A stretch of 64,000 bases of DNA, taken from the NCBI RefSeq assembly GCF_001673535.1, contig NZ_LZLY01000089.1:1-64000 (forward strand), written 5' to 3'. The position numbers and the translations under genes were made by a program. Of this stretch, positions 36,677 through 45,353 are shown piece by piece. The notes beneath the pieces are model-generated. The model was not told where the DNA came from, did not search any database, and saw only the letters and a list, made by a program, of their open reading frames with translations. The DNA comes from Mycobacterium sp. 1081908.1 (GTDB taxonomy: Bacteria; Actinomycetota; Actinomycetes; Mycobacteriales; Mycobacteriaceae). Each line of letters begins with the position of its first letter. The stretch's first letter is position 1.

Positions 36677-36901
36677 TCAGTTGCTCAGATACAAGTACCA
36701 CAGGCCGTCGGGGTGCTGAACGCACTGGAAATGGGTGAAGGTGCCGGGATGGTTCACCTCGACGTGGGGGCCGTCCACCTCGCACGCGGCCTGGGTCGCG
36801 TAGTTCCCTTCGACCTGGATTTCATCGGCGTTGCTGATGCCTACGCCGGTGGTCATCAGCCCGCAGAACGCCAGAACGCCCGCGGCAACGGTCTTCCTCA
36901 T
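36677..36901 (-). CDS. Small secreted protein with one possible disulfide
   Basis: Exported protein of 74 residues. Its signal peptide probably ends after ISNA (about residue 25). The mature 49 residues contain two cysteines (CEVDGPHVEV and FQCVQHPDG) and an aromatic C-terminus, GLWYLYLSN. This pattern is seen in many uncharacterised small mycobacterial secreted proteins. A GGGAGGTGCCTG segment precedes the ATG. No function can be assigned. Confidence 0.8.
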   Translation of the reverse strand: MRKTVAAGVLAFCGLMTTGVGISNADEIQVEGNYATQAACEVDGPHVEVNHPGTFTHFQCVQHPDGLWYLYLSN

Positions 36902-37043
36902 CAGGCACCTCCCGTTCCCTTCCGCCCGTGCGGCGGAGATTCAGCCAATCGCTGATGGCCCGACGCTAGCGAGCCGCGCCCGCTCGCGCACAGCAAATCA
37001 AAAGAATTTGCACGCGCATAACATTCGGGCTCCTGCCGGGCAC

Positions 37044-38039
37044 TCAACTGGCCGCACCACGGGCGGGGCGACGCCGCGCGGACATCACGCCTTCGATCGC
37101 CTCGCTGACGCACTCCGCGTCCTCTTCGAGGAGCATGTGCCCGGCGGTGGGCCGGTGCAGGTGCGTGGCGCCCGGGATGGCCGCCGCCAGGTCGCGTGCG
37201 TGGTCGGCCGGCGTGGTCCGGTCCGCCCCGCCGCTGATCACGACGGTGTTGGCGGCGATCGCGGAGAGCGCGTCGTACTGGTCGTACCGCTTCAGGCTGG
37301 GCAGGAAACCGGCCGCGGTCGTCAATGAGATCGTGCGGATCGCGGATTGCGTGACGGCCGCGGCGCCGTTGCGCTCGACGCCGGAATACCTGATGAGGCC
37401 TTCGCAGACGGGCCGCACCAGCCCATTGATGGCCTGATCCGTCGCCCGTCGGGGCATGTGGTGCACGAGATCGAACAGCGCTCCCGTGGCGCGGGTGGCC
37501 AGCAAGCGGCCCAGGCCCCGTTCGGCGAGCCGGCCCGCCGCCGTGGCGACCAGGACGAGGCCCTGCGGTTCCACGGGGCGATCGGCGGCCGGACCGCCCA
37601 GATAGGCCAGCGCCGTCATCCCGCCCATCGAGTGGCCCGCCAGCGTCAACGGCCCGCTCACGCGCAGCACCCTCAGGACGTCGGCCAGGTCGGCGGCGAG
37701 CCGGTCGATCCGGTAGGTGTGCATGTCGGCGCCCGTGGAACGGCCGTGGCCGCGGTGGTCATAGGTGATGATTCGCACGCTGTCGCCCCACCGGCGCACC
37801 AGGTGGCGGACCTGCAGGGCCCAGCTCGACTGCGTCAGGCACAGACCGTGCAGCAGGACGACGGTGTGGTTGCGGGCGCCGGCGGCGCCGTAGTCACGGA
37901 CCGCGAGTCGCACGCCGTCGCTGGCGATCACCGTGCGCTCGACATACCCGTCGCGCGGCGCCGGCAGTCGCTGCGGAAGCGCGGCGGTCGTCGCGCCGTA
38001 TGCGTTTGATCCCGTAGTGATTTCCGGCTGAGTGAACAC
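37044..38039 (-). CDS. Alpha/beta hydrolase
   Basis: Serine hydrolase of 331 residues. It has the oxyanion strand VVLLHGLCLTQSSW (about 60-73), the nucleophile elbow GHSMGG (Ser near 138), Asp in ISGGADRTTP, and His in TAGHMLLEE. It resembles non-heme peroxidase, epoxide hydrolase and lipase-type proteins. The GTG start has AGGAG upstream. The substrate is unknown. Confidence 0.88.
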   Translation of the reverse strand: MFTQPEITTGSNAYGATTAALPQRLPAPRDGYVERTVIASDGVRLAVRDYGAAGARNHTVVLLHGLCLTQSSWALQVRHLVRRWGDSVRIITYDHRGHGRSTGADMHTYRIDRLAADLADVLRVLRVSGPLTLAGHSMGGMTALAYLGGPAADRPVEPQGLVLVATAAGRLAERGLGRLLATRATGALFDLVHHMPRRATDQAINGLVRPVCEGLIRYSGVERNGAAAVTQSAIRTISLTTAAGFLPSLKRYDQYDALSAIAANTVVISGGADRTTPADHARDLAAAIPGATHLHRPTAGHMLLEEDAECVSEAIEGVMSARRRPARGAAS

Positions 38040-38274
38040 GGCGCGCTCCTGGTCGGTGTCGATGTCGAGGGGTTCTCGACGCCTTGCTCACTCGAAGCTA
38101 CGCAGCGATGACGGCGCTGACGCGCTTGTGCGCGATAGCCACGCAACGAGCGATCTTGAGCTTTTGCGCATTGTGTTCACGTCGTCGCCGTCCGAACCGG
38201 ACGTGGCTCCGAAGGACTATCGAGCAGTTGTTGTGGCGATCGACGCGGTTGGTTCGAAAAGGGGGCTCGTCTTG

Positions 38275-38559
38275 GTGGGAATAACGACGTTCAAAACGGT
38301 TGCCGCTGGGGATGGTTCACCGCAATCCCCCTCCGCATACGCCTACTACCTGCTGCTCCACGCGATCGCGACGGCGTTGCTGCTCATCGCTTTGGTGACC
38401 GCGATATGGCAGTTCATGGACTGGGTCGCGGCGCCGTCGTGCCCGAGAAACGCCGCCCTTGCGTCGGTGTCGTCACCGGTGGCCGCGTCACACCGCGCCG
38501 CGGCGCCCGGCGACGCCGACTGCCCGTGCCCGCACGAGCGGCAGCGCGAGAACGTCTAG
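38275..38559 (+). CDS. Possible small membrane protein
   Basis: An open frame of 94 residues with one strong hydrophobic helix, YYLLLHAIATALLLIALVTA, followed by a Cys-containing tail (PSCPRN, DCPCPHER). GTG at 38275 is preceded by AAAGGGGG at good spacing. The frame remains open upstream to 38032, but that part looks random. No family is recognised. It overlaps the end of the convergent amidohydrolase gene by four bases. Moderate evidence only. Confidence 0.4.
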   Translation: MGITTFKTVAAGDGSPQSPSAYAYYLLLHAIATALLLIALVTAIWQFMDWVAAPSCPRNAALASVSSPVAASHRAAAPGDADCPCPHERQRENV

Positions 38560-39824
38560 AACGCCTCGGGATCGCGCTGCACCTCCGCCGGCACCGGGTG
38601 GCGGTACAGCCGAGACGCGTTCTCCCAGGTGAACTTTCGGATCACGTCCGGCGGCAAGTCGCCGATCTGCTCGTGGACCGTCTCTTGGGTGTGCGGCCAG
38701 GTGGAATCGCAGTGCGGATAGTCGGCTTCCAACATGATGTTGTCCACGCCGATCCGATCGCGCTGCACGAACGACGACTTGTCCTCCACGGCGCAGAACC
38801 AGAAGTTTCGGGTGAAAACCTCCGCGGGGGTCAATCTTTCGCCAAGGGCCTGCCAGGTGCCATACATGGCGTGATAGCTGAGCATGTGATCGAGGCGATC
38901 CAGCAGGCCCGCGACCCAGCCGATTCCGCCCTCGGACAGGCAGATCTTCAGGTCGGGGAACCTGCTGGGCAGCCCGGAGTACAACCAGTCGACCGCCGCG
39001 GAAATGGCGTAGGCGAAGAACAGCACGCCCTGCACGTCGGGCGGCGCGTCGTCGGTGGTGGACGGGGACGAACCGGAGGACCCGATGTGGAGGTTCACGA
39101 CGGTGTCCGTCTCGGCGCAGGCCGCCATCATCGGGTCCCAGTGGCCGGAGTGGATGCTCGGCAACCCGAGCATCGCAGGGTTCTCGCTGAAGGTGACGGC
39201 GTGAAACCCGCGTTCGGCGTTCTCGTAGATCATCTTCGCGCCCAGCTCGGGGTCCAGCAGCCACGGCAGCTGGCAGGGGATGATGCGTTCGGGATAGGAG
39301 CCCGCCCATACCTCCAGGTGCCAGTCGTTCCAGGCGCGCACCGAGGCCAGCGCCAGGTCGCGATCCGTGGTGACCTGCTGCAGCCGCTGGCCGGCGAACC
39401 CCGGCAGGAAGGAGGGAAAATTGAGCGAGGCGTATATCCCGTTCAGGTCCATGTCCTTGACCCGCGCGTGGATATCCCATGCGCCCCTGCGCATCTCGTC
39501 GAACCGGACCGGCTCGAATCCGTATTCCGCCACCGGCCGCCCGACGACGGCGTTGAATCCCACGTTGGGCAGTTCCCGGCCGTCGTAGACCCAGGTCTGT
39601 CCCCCGCTGTCGGTCTCCACGACCTTCGGGGCGCGGTCGGCGAACTTCCGGGGCAGGCGGCCGGCGAAGGTGTCCGGCGGTTCGACGATGTGGTCGTCCA
39701 CGGAGATCACCGTGTAGCGGCGCGGGGCGCGGGGCGGGTCGGGCAGGAAGGTGACCGAGCGATCGTCGCCGGTCTTCGCGGTGGTGAATCGCAGGTCGCC
39801 GGCCAGCTCGTCGATCGATTTCAC
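38556..39824 (-). CDS. Amidohydrolase-2 family TIM-barrel hydrolase/decarboxylase
   Basis: Second amidohydrolase-2 protein, 422 residues. The metal motif is DDH in ISVDDHIVEP (about 43-45), His is in VNLHIGSSG, and Asp is in LEADYPHCDSTWP. The corresponding site of the paralogue at 18073 is WSSDYPHNESTF. The GTG start has AGGAGG upstream. It is the last gene of a minus-strand run with a class II aldolase and an acyl-CoA ligase, which suggests breakdown of an aromatic or hydroxy acid. Confidence 0.88.
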   Translation of the reverse strand: MKSIDELAGDLRFTTAKTGDDRSVTFLPDPPRAPRRYTVISVDDHIVEPPDTFAGRLPRKFADRAPKVVETDSGGQTWVYDGRELPNVGFNAVVGRPVAEYGFEPVRFDEMRRGAWDIHARVKDMDLNGIYASLNFPSFLPGFAGQRLQQVTTDRDLALASVRAWNDWHLEVWAGSYPERIIPCQLPWLLDPELGAKMIYENAERGFHAVTFSENPAMLGLPSIHSGHWDPMMAACAETDTVVNLHIGSSGSSPSTTDDAPPDVQGVLFFAYAISAAVDWLYSGLPSRFPDLKICLSEGGIGWVAGLLDRLDHMLSYHAMYGTWQALGERLTPAEVFTRNFWFCAVEDKSSFVQRDRIGVDNIMLEADYPHCDSTWPHTQETVHEQIGDLPPDVIRKFTWENASRLYRHPVPAEVQRDPEAF

Positions 39825-39868
39825 TCGTCAGCCTCCTTGCGACTGCGTCGACGATTGGCTGTGCGGTG

Positions 39869-39892
39869 ACGGCTTTCGGTGTGAGTCCAGGG
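39869..39892. repeat. Dispersed intergenic repeat, copy 1
   Basis: The 24-base segment beginning ACGGCTTTCGGTGTGAG matches the segment at 58677 with a single C/T difference. It lies between the aldolase and amidohydrolase genes. Its core CTTTCGGTGTG recurs four times near 58.7 kb. Confidence 0.65.
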
Positions 39893-39910
39893 ATGCACAG
39901 CCGGTGCCGA

Positions 39911-40684
39911 TCATTTGAGGACGTCCGGATCGGCCTTGATGGTCATCCGCGCGGCCCCCGCCCAGTACACGTCGGCGGCGCGTTCGATCAGCGACCGTTG
40001 CATGCCGGCCATGTCCGACCAGTTCATCTGCACCGGGTCCCGGCCGGTGAGCATGACGTCATAGGCCAGCTTGCAGACCCGTTCGATTGATGCCGCGCGG
40101 TAGACGGCGTGCGGCAGGTTGCGACCCGTTGCGATGACGCCGTGGTTGGCCAGGATCGTGAGGTTGGCGCCCCCGATGCGCGCGGCGAGATCCGCGGCGC
40201 GGGCCGGGCTGTCGATCTCCCCGTCGTAGGTGTCGACCAGGCACAGGTCGTCGAGGTAGAGCGAACCGGTTTGGTGGACCAGCTCGGGAAGCCTGCCCAG
40301 CGCGGCCAGCACGCAGACGTAATACGGGTGGTTGTGAATGACGACTCGGGCGTCATCGCGCACGCGGTGCAGTTCGGTGTGGATGTGGATGGCCGGGGTG
40401 ACATCCCACCGACCGCGGACCACCCGCGCCTCGCTGTCCACCACGCAGATGTCCGAGGCGGTGAGCTCCTGCCACCACAGCCCCCACGGATTGACGAACA
40501 TGTCCGTCTGGCCGTCGAGCTGCCAGGTGATGTGTCCGGCCATGTTTTCCGCGAATCCGATGCCGGCGAGGTGGCGGAAGGCCACCGCGAGCGCCTGTTC
40601 GTTCGACAGGTCGACGCCGATCGGCGGCACCACCGATGGCGCCCACACCTCGACGCCGCCTCGACGTGCGTTAGGAGCGTTCAT
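39911..40684 (-). CDS. Class II aldolase/adducin-family protein
   Basis: Zinc-type aldolase/epimerase-fold protein of 257 residues. VVIHNHPYYVCVLAALG (about 115-131) contains the paired His ligands, and ANHGVIATG has the third. HTELHRVR and MAGHITWQ are typical flanking motifs. The ATG at 40684 overlaps the 3' end of the acyl-CoA ligase gene by 14 bases. It could cleave a hydroxyacid or decarboxylate a substrate. The exact reaction is not predictable. Confidence 0.87.
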   Translation of the reverse strand: MNAPNARRGGVEVWAPSVVPPIGVDLSNEQALAVAFRHLAGIGFAENMAGHITWQLDGQTDMFVNPWGLWWQELTASDICVVDSEARVVRGRWDVTPAIHIHTELHRVRDDARVVIHNHPYYVCVLAALGRLPELVHQTGSLYLDDLCLVDTYDGEIDSPARAADLAARIGGANLTILANHGVIATGRNLPHAVYRAASIERVCKLAYDVMLTGRDPVQMNWSDMAGMQRSLIERAADVYWAGAARMTIKADPDVLK

Positions 40685-42293
40685 GATTCGCCTCCGTCCT
40701 GATTCGAATATCCTCGCGGAGCTGGCCTTTGGCAATCTTGCCGCCGGAGGATCGGGGAAGCTCGTCGAGCACGATGAGCCTTTCGGGCAGCAGCTCCTTG
40801 GAGACGCCCTGCGCCAACAGGTGCTCGACGAGCCCCGGCAGGTCGAGGGCCCGGGAGTCGACGAGTTCGGCGTAAAGGCAAACCTTTTCACCGAACACCG
40901 GATCGGGCATCGCGACGGCTGCCGCGACCGCGATCGCGGGGTGGGTGGTGGCGGCGTCCTCGACCTGGCTCGCGCTGATGTTCTTCCCGCCGCGCACAAT
41001 GAAATCCGAGGTTCGGCCGGTGACGGTCAGATAGCCATCCGCGTCGATCTCGCAGATGTCGCCCATGCGCATCCAGCCATCGGGGGTGAAGAGCTTGTCG
41101 TGGTCGGTCCCGCCCAGGTACCCGAGGCTGGTCGCCGGGCCGCGGCACGCGGGCTGCCCGCGGCCGGTCGCGGTGACGTCGCGGTCGCCGTCGAAGAGTC
41201 GAACCGACATCTCCGGGACGATCCGGCCGCCCGTGCGCAGCCGGCGGTCGCGGGGGTCGTCGACCGTGGTCGCGCTCAGCAACCCGGTTTCGTTCGAGCC
41301 GTAAAACTGCAGGATCTTCGCGCCGGTCAGCTCCTCGAACTCCGCGGCGGGCCGGTACGGGAGCGCCTCGCCGCCCGCGAAAACGACGCGCAGCGAACTC
41401 AGGTCGTGTTCGCGACTGGCCGGGTCCGCCATCAGCATCGTCAGTTGCGTGCTGACACAACACAGCACGGTGACCCGGTGGCGGGCGATCGTCTCACACG
41501 CCGCCGACGCGGTGAACCGCGGCAGGATCACCGCGGTGGCGCCGAGATAGATCGGGGTTGTGTGGCTGGTCCATAGGCCGAACCCGAAGGGCGTCGGGAT
41601 GACCGGCAAGAAGATGTCGTCGGGCGTCAGCAGACCGTTGGCCACGGCCTTCTGGTGAAAGTAGTGCCAACGGTTTTGCGTGTGCACCACGCATTTGGGC
41701 AGGCCGGTGGTCCCGGAGGTGGAGTTGATCAGGAAGACGTCGTCGGCACCCAGTTGCGATCCCGCCGGCACCTTTGCGGGCTCCGCGTCAACGTTCAGCC
41801 GCAGCGCACCGGGTTCACCGTCCAGGACCAGCGCGGAGACCGCGGATTCGTCGGCCACTCCGGCCGCGGCCGCGCTGCGCTGTGGGTCGCTGACCAGTAG
41901 CTTTGGCCGCGAGTTGCGCAGTATCGCGCCGACCTCGCGGGTCCCGGCCCGCGCGCCGATGCCGACGACGACGGCGCCGCACCGTTCGATCGCGACGAAC
42001 AGCACGTGGATGGCGGCGGAATCGCCGTGCCACACCGCGACTCGATCACCGCGCACCACACCGACACCGGCCAGCCGCTCGGCCAATTCCGTTGCCGCAT
42101 TGTCGAATTCGCGCCAATTCAGCGCCGTCCCGGGATGGTCAACGTAGGCGGGGCGGCGAAGTGACGACCGCGCGTTATGGCGTACCGCGTCCGACAGCGT
42201 CGAATCCGACCACCAACCGGCGGCGCGGAACAGGGCCGAGTCCTCGTCGGTGAATGCCGGCGAGCCCACGGTATCCAGCCCACCGGCGCTCAT
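40671..42293 (-). CDS. Acyl/aryl-CoA ligase (AMP-binding)
   Basis: ANL-superfamily ligase of 540 residues. The P-loop is NSTSGTTGLPK (about 193-203), the adenine motif is QFYGSNETG, the hinge is GRTSDFIVRGGKNI, and the catalytic Lys is in GGKIAKGQLR near the C-terminus. It would activate a carboxylic acid with ATP and CoA. The ATG at 42293 was preferred to a TTG two codons upstream. It leads the operon with the aldolase and amidohydrolase. The small secreted-protein gene upstream ends 49 bases before it on the same strand. Confidence 0.9.
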   Translation of the reverse strand: MSAGGLDTVGSPAFTDEDSALFRAAGWWSDSTLSDAVRHNARSSLRRPAYVDHPGTALNWREFDNAATELAERLAGVGVVRGDRVAVWHGDSAAIHVLFVAIERCGAVVVGIGARAGTREVGAILRNSRPKLLVSDPQRSAAAAGVADESAVSALVLDGEPGALRLNVDAEPAKVPAGSQLGADDVFLINSTSGTTGLPKCVVHTQNRWHYFHQKAVANGLLTPDDIFLPVIPTPFGFGLWTSHTTPIYLGATAVILPRFTASAACETIARHRVTVLCCVSTQLTMLMADPASREHDLSSLRVVFAGGEALPYRPAAEFEELTGAKILQFYGSNETGLLSATTVDDPRDRRLRTGGRIVPEMSVRLFDGDRDVTATGRGQPACRGPATSLGYLGGTDHDKLFTPDGWMRMGDICEIDADGYLTVTGRTSDFIVRGGKNISASQVEDAATTHPAIAVAAAVAMPDPVFGEKVCLYAELVDSRALDLPGLVEHLLAQGVSKELLPERLIVLDELPRSSGGKIAKGQLREDIRIRTEANHERS

Positions 42294-42342
42294 TGGCAAA
42301 TGATAGGAAAGCCGCTCGTCGTTGGGTCAGGAAGCCCGGACA

Positions 42343-42639
42343 CTACGGATTCTGCGGAGCCGGCGCGTTGTGTTGATTTGCGCCCGCGGTCCCCGGACGC
42401 GGGTGCGGCGTGGGGCAGGTGCGGTGCGGGATGCAGCCACAGTTGAGGCCGACGATGCAGGCGCCGCCGCCAGCGGGCCGCACCGAAATCGCGCCGCCGC
42501 CCGTGGGCGCGACACTCGACGGCGGGGCCGTCGCGCCGCCCCTCGACTCGTCGGCACCGGTAACACCCAAACCGGCCGCAAGCACAAGCGCGGCGCCACC
42601 GCAGACCGCGGCCGCCGCCCTGCCCACGCGAATCGTCAC
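42343..42639 (-). CDS. Small secreted Pro/Gly-rich protein with Cys cluster
   Basis: Exported protein of 98 residues. The signal peptide spans about 1-28 (VCGGAALVLAAGLGVTGA). A Pro/Gly/Ser-rich stretch follows, then ACIVGLNCGCIPHRTCP with four cysteines. A Pro/Asn-rich tail closes it. The C-I-x-G-L-N-C-G-C-I pattern is seen in small mycobacterial secreted proteins of unknown function. The GTG at 42639 is inferred from the signal peptide. It is divergent from the membrane-protein gene at 42700. Confidence 0.7.
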   Translation of the reverse strand: MTIRVGRAAAAVCGGAALVLAAGLGVTGADESRGGATAPPSSVAPTGGGAISVRPAGGGACIVGLNCGCIPHRTCPTPHPRPGTAGANQHNAPAPQNP

Positions 42640-42699
42640 GGAATCGACTGTAGTTTCTTGTCGCGGGGCGCGCACAGCGACACGGACAGGCGGTGGCCG

Positions 42700-43197
42700 A
42701 TGAAAACCACGCGAATCTCGGGGCTTTGGCCGGGGCTGCTGTGCGGCGCCGCCGCGGGGGCCGCCGGTACCACCGCGCTCAACGTGATCACCTATCTGGA
42801 CATCGCGGTGCGGGGACGCCCGACGAGCTCGACGCCCGAACGGACCGTCGAAGCGATGGCGCGATTGTTCGGCGTGACGGTGCCGGGAAGCGGTGACGTC
42901 TTGGCCAACCGGCTGCTCGGCCTCGGCGCGCTGACCGGCTACGCCGCGGGCATCGGGATGGGCGTGCTCCTCGGGCTGGCCTACGCGCTGGGCTGGCGCC
43001 CGGGCCTCTTGGTCGCCACGCTGGTCGCGACGGCGATCGCCCTCATCGGCACCAACGGGCCCATGACCGTGCTCGGCGTGACGGACCCCCGAACCTGGGG
43101 CGTCGTCGGGTGGATCAGCGATTTGATTCCGCACTTCGGATACGGGGTCGTCACCGCCCTGGTGTTGCATTATCTGTGCCGCAGTTGGGATCGGTAG
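42700..43197 (+). CDS. Small integral membrane protein
   Basis: Membrane protein of 165 residues with about four helices: LLCGAAAGAAGTTALNVITY, a helix around GALTGYAAGIGMGVLLG, one around LLVATLVATAIALIG, and a C-terminal one before YLCRSWDR. A cytoplasmic-looking loop (RGRPTSSTPERTVEAMARLFG) separates the first two. No family could be named. The ATG sits close behind the divergent secreted-protein gene, with a possible GGTGG ribosome binding site. Confidence 0.72.
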   Translation: MKTTRISGLWPGLLCGAAAGAAGTTALNVITYLDIAVRGRPTSSTPERTVEAMARLFGVTVPGSGDVLANRLLGLGALTGYAAGIGMGVLLGLAYALGWRPGLLVATLVATAIALIGTNGPMTVLGVTDPRTWGVVGWISDLIPHFGYGVVTALVLHYLCRSWDR

Positions 43198-43223
43198 CCA
43201 CCTGCCCGGTTTCCACTTGCGCC

Positions 43224-43571
43224 ATGAAGACGAAGACCGCAGTCCTGTTGTCCGGCGCGCTCATCGCCCTGCTGTTGCTCGCGCGCTACTTCGCGCTGAG
43301 CCGGGCGGGCCTGCCGCTGGGGTGGATGCTCTACCTCGGCCTGCCGATCACCGCGGGCGGTGTGCTCTTCGCGCTGCGACTGATCAACCTCGGATCCGGA
43401 TGGGGCGCCCGGGACACCAGGCCGCCCGCGCATCCGATAGCGCATTCGTATCCGCAACCGCCGGTGCCGGTTTCCGAGCGCTTCAGGGAACTCGAGGCGC
43501 TGCGCGAGGACGGCGCGATCTCCGACGCCGAGTACAGCGCGAAGCGCGCCCACATCATCTCGGAGTTGTGA
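43224..43571 (+). CDS. Membrane protein with C-terminal SHOCT-like motif
   Basis: Protein of 115 residues with two membrane helices (about 6-25 and 34-52), a Pro-rich linker, and a short C-terminal helix pair, FRELEALREDGAISDAEYSA. The latter matches the SHOCT oligomerisation motif (L..L...G.I...E...K). The ATG at 43224 lies 26 bases after the preceding gene. The function is unknown; SHOCT tails usually mediate assembly. Confidence 0.78.
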   Translation: MKTKTAVLLSGALIALLLLARYFALSRAGLPLGWMLYLGLPITAGGVLFALRLINLGSGWGARDTRPPAHPIAHSYPQPPVPVSERFRELEALREDGAISDAEYSAKRAHIISEL

Positions 43572-43586
43572 GGGGCCTTTGGGTCG

Positions 43587-43853
43587 CTAACCCTGGACGG
43601 TTGGGCGGATAGCGATCTCACCAATCCCGACGTCGTGGGGCTGTTCGATCGCGAATGCAACGGCGCGCGCCACCGCCGCAGGTGGGAGGCCGAAGTCGTT
43701 CATGGTGGTTCGGATCTGCTCACGCTGCGCGGCATCGTCGATGGAACCGTCGAGCTCGGTGTCGACGAATCCCGGTGATATCGAAGTGGTTCGGATGACG
43801 CCATCGGTCGACTCTTGGTGCAGGCCTTCCATGACGGTACGTACGGCATTCTT
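43587..43853 (-). pseudogene. C-terminal fragment of a disrupted SDR gene
   Basis: Reading from 43853 down, the frame begins at KNAVRTVMEGLHQEST, the segment normally following the YxxxK dyad of an SDR. It continues with TTSISPGFVDTEL and ends normally after IAIRPTVQG. The Rossmann fold and active site are missing. The N-terminal part of a compatible SDR, on the same strand, appears at 45037-45320 beyond the inserted PE segment, so the two are very likely halves of one former gene. Upstream codons to 43883 give an ATG but no SDR sequence. Confidence 0.75.
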
Positions 43854-45036
43854 CAAGCTAGTCGGATTGATGCAACAAGGCATGATTGAAGTGCAACGGG
43901 ATGACTATCCGGCGACAGGTTGAATCGGGCCGCCCCTACTCTCCACCACAGGCGGCCCCGGCTAAGTTCCCTAGTCGGATCACAGACAATAAGTCAAGAA
44001 ATAATTGCAACTCATACAATTCGCATAGTAAATTGACTCACCCGGGGGTAAGGGCGAAGGCGCCGCGGACTGTTCGACAGAGGAGTCGACTATGTCGTCC
44101 CTGACCATCACGCCGGACCTCGTGACCGCAGCGAGCGGGAACTTGGAGACCTTACGCTCGGCGCTCCGTAGCTCCTACGCGGCGGCGGCCGGCCAAACAA
44201 CCTCGATCACAGCCCCGGCCGCTGATGAAGTGTCGGCGGCAATCACGACACTTTTTAATACAAGCGCCCAGGAATTTCAGAGCCTCAGCACGCAGGTGGC
44301 GGCCTTTCACGATGCATTTGTGAATCTGTTGAGCGGCGGAGCTGCGCAGTATGCGAGCGCCGAGGCCGTAAACGCTCAACAGACGTTGGTGAACGCGGTC
44401 GGTACTGGTCAGGTGGCCGCGGCCAACGCCGCGGCCACCTTCGACCTGACTCCCATTGTGAACGCCGCTAATGTCGCTTGGAATACTTTTGAAGATGGGG
44501 TGAAAGCAGAGGCGAAGAGTTTAGGGATAGATGCGGCGGTAGAGAACGTCGAAGGCGCCTTTGGCTTCGAAGACACGGGCTGGCAAGTCACCGCTTCGAG
44601 AACTGCTGACAGTGGGACACTGACCGGGGGTAGAACCGTGACACTAAACCCTCACACACTCTTCGGCGACGGACCGACCGTGACGGTGGCTTCGGTTCAG
44701 GCCACCGGGACCGTGAGTGCTTCCGGAAGCTTTGGAAAAGTATTTATGGACTTCTTCGGTATCACCTCAACGTTTACCGGGAGCGCTGCACCGGGGAGTC
44801 CACCCTCATTTTCATTTACGCCCGGACCGAACCCTTTTGAAAACGCCTTCATTTCACAGGAGCAGATAAATCAATCCAAGTTTTAGATATAGTCAAGCAG
44901 TTCAACCTGCAGCCGTCTAGTGCGGCTCTGGGACTCCCAACTTGGTGGCAACGTTTCCGATTTCCTGAACTTCAGTCGGTTTCGGTTCTTAGCAGGCCGC
45001 CAACCGCTAAGTCGCCGCTAACCGACGTAGAAGTCA
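43854..45036. other. Lower-GC inserted segment carrying a solo PE gene
   Basis: About 1.18 kb of visibly AT-richer DNA separates the two halves of an SDR gene. For example, the stretch near 43978-44040 is rich in AATT and AAATA runs. The only gene inside is the PE gene. No transposase, terminal inverted repeat or clear target duplication was found at either edge, so the means of entry is unknown. Edges are placed where SDR homology stops and are good to a few tens of bases. Confidence 0.6.
44092..44886 (+). CDS. PE family protein (solo, lower GC)
   Basis: PE protein of 264 residues. The PE domain (about 1-95) reads MSSLTITPDLVTAASGNLETL, with the SAAITTLFNTSAQEFQSLSTQ helix and SGGAAQYASAE. 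The C-terminal 165 residues have no PGRS repeats; they include WQVTASRTADSGTLTGG and a Pro/Phe-rich tail. GAGGAG precedes the ATG. Codon use is less GC-biased than in the neighbours, and no PPE partner is adjacent. It sits in a segment that splits an SDR gene. Confidence 0.88.
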   Translation: MSSLTITPDLVTAASGNLETLRSALRSSYAAAAGQTTSITAPAADEVSAAITTLFNTSAQEFQSLSTQVAAFHDAFVNLLSGGAAQYASAEAVNAQQTLVNAVGTGQVAAANAAATFDLTPIVNAANVAWNTFEDGVKAEAKSLGIDAAVENVEGAFGFEDTGWQVTASRTADSGTLTGGRTVTLNPHTLFGDGPTVTVASVQATGTVSASGSFGKVFMDFFGITSTFTGSAAPGSPPSFSFTPGPNPFENAFISQEQINQSKF

Positions 45037-45320
45037 GTGGCCGCGGCCCTGTCGGCGGAAAACCGGTAGCGCCGCGGCGATGCCGTGCAGCACCCCGCGC
45101 AGATTGACGTCGATCATCGCCGACCACCCGTCGACGTCGAGCGAATGACGACGGCTCCCCCGGCATCGCGAATCTCGCGCGCGATCTCCTCGAGGCGCTC
45201 GACGCGACGCGCACCGAGGACAACGCTGGCGCCGCGCTCGGCGAGCAGACGCGCGGTTGCCTCCCCTATCCCGCTGCTTGCGCCTGCGATAGCGACAACT
45301 TTGCCCTCGACGCCAATCAT
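45037..45320 (-). pseudogene. N-terminal fragment of the disrupted SDR gene
   Basis: From ATG 45320 (GAAGGGATT upstream) the frame gives an SDR start, [20 protein letters not shown], up to GGAVVIRS. It then shifts. A second frame carries [20 protein letters not shown] up to GRGH at 45037, where homology ends. The roughly 45 residues that should link these (the NNAG region) are deleted. The direct repeat TCGACGTCGACG at the joint suggests slippage or microhomology. The missing C-terminal part is at 43587-43853. Confidence 0.75.
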
Positions 45321-45353
45321 CGAAGAATCCCTTCGTCTCGTATTGTCTAGTCC

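Noticed and set aside
43854-45036. Complete insertion sequence around the PE gene
   Set aside because: No transposase, terminal inverted repeats or target duplication could be seen, so it is described only as an inserted segment.
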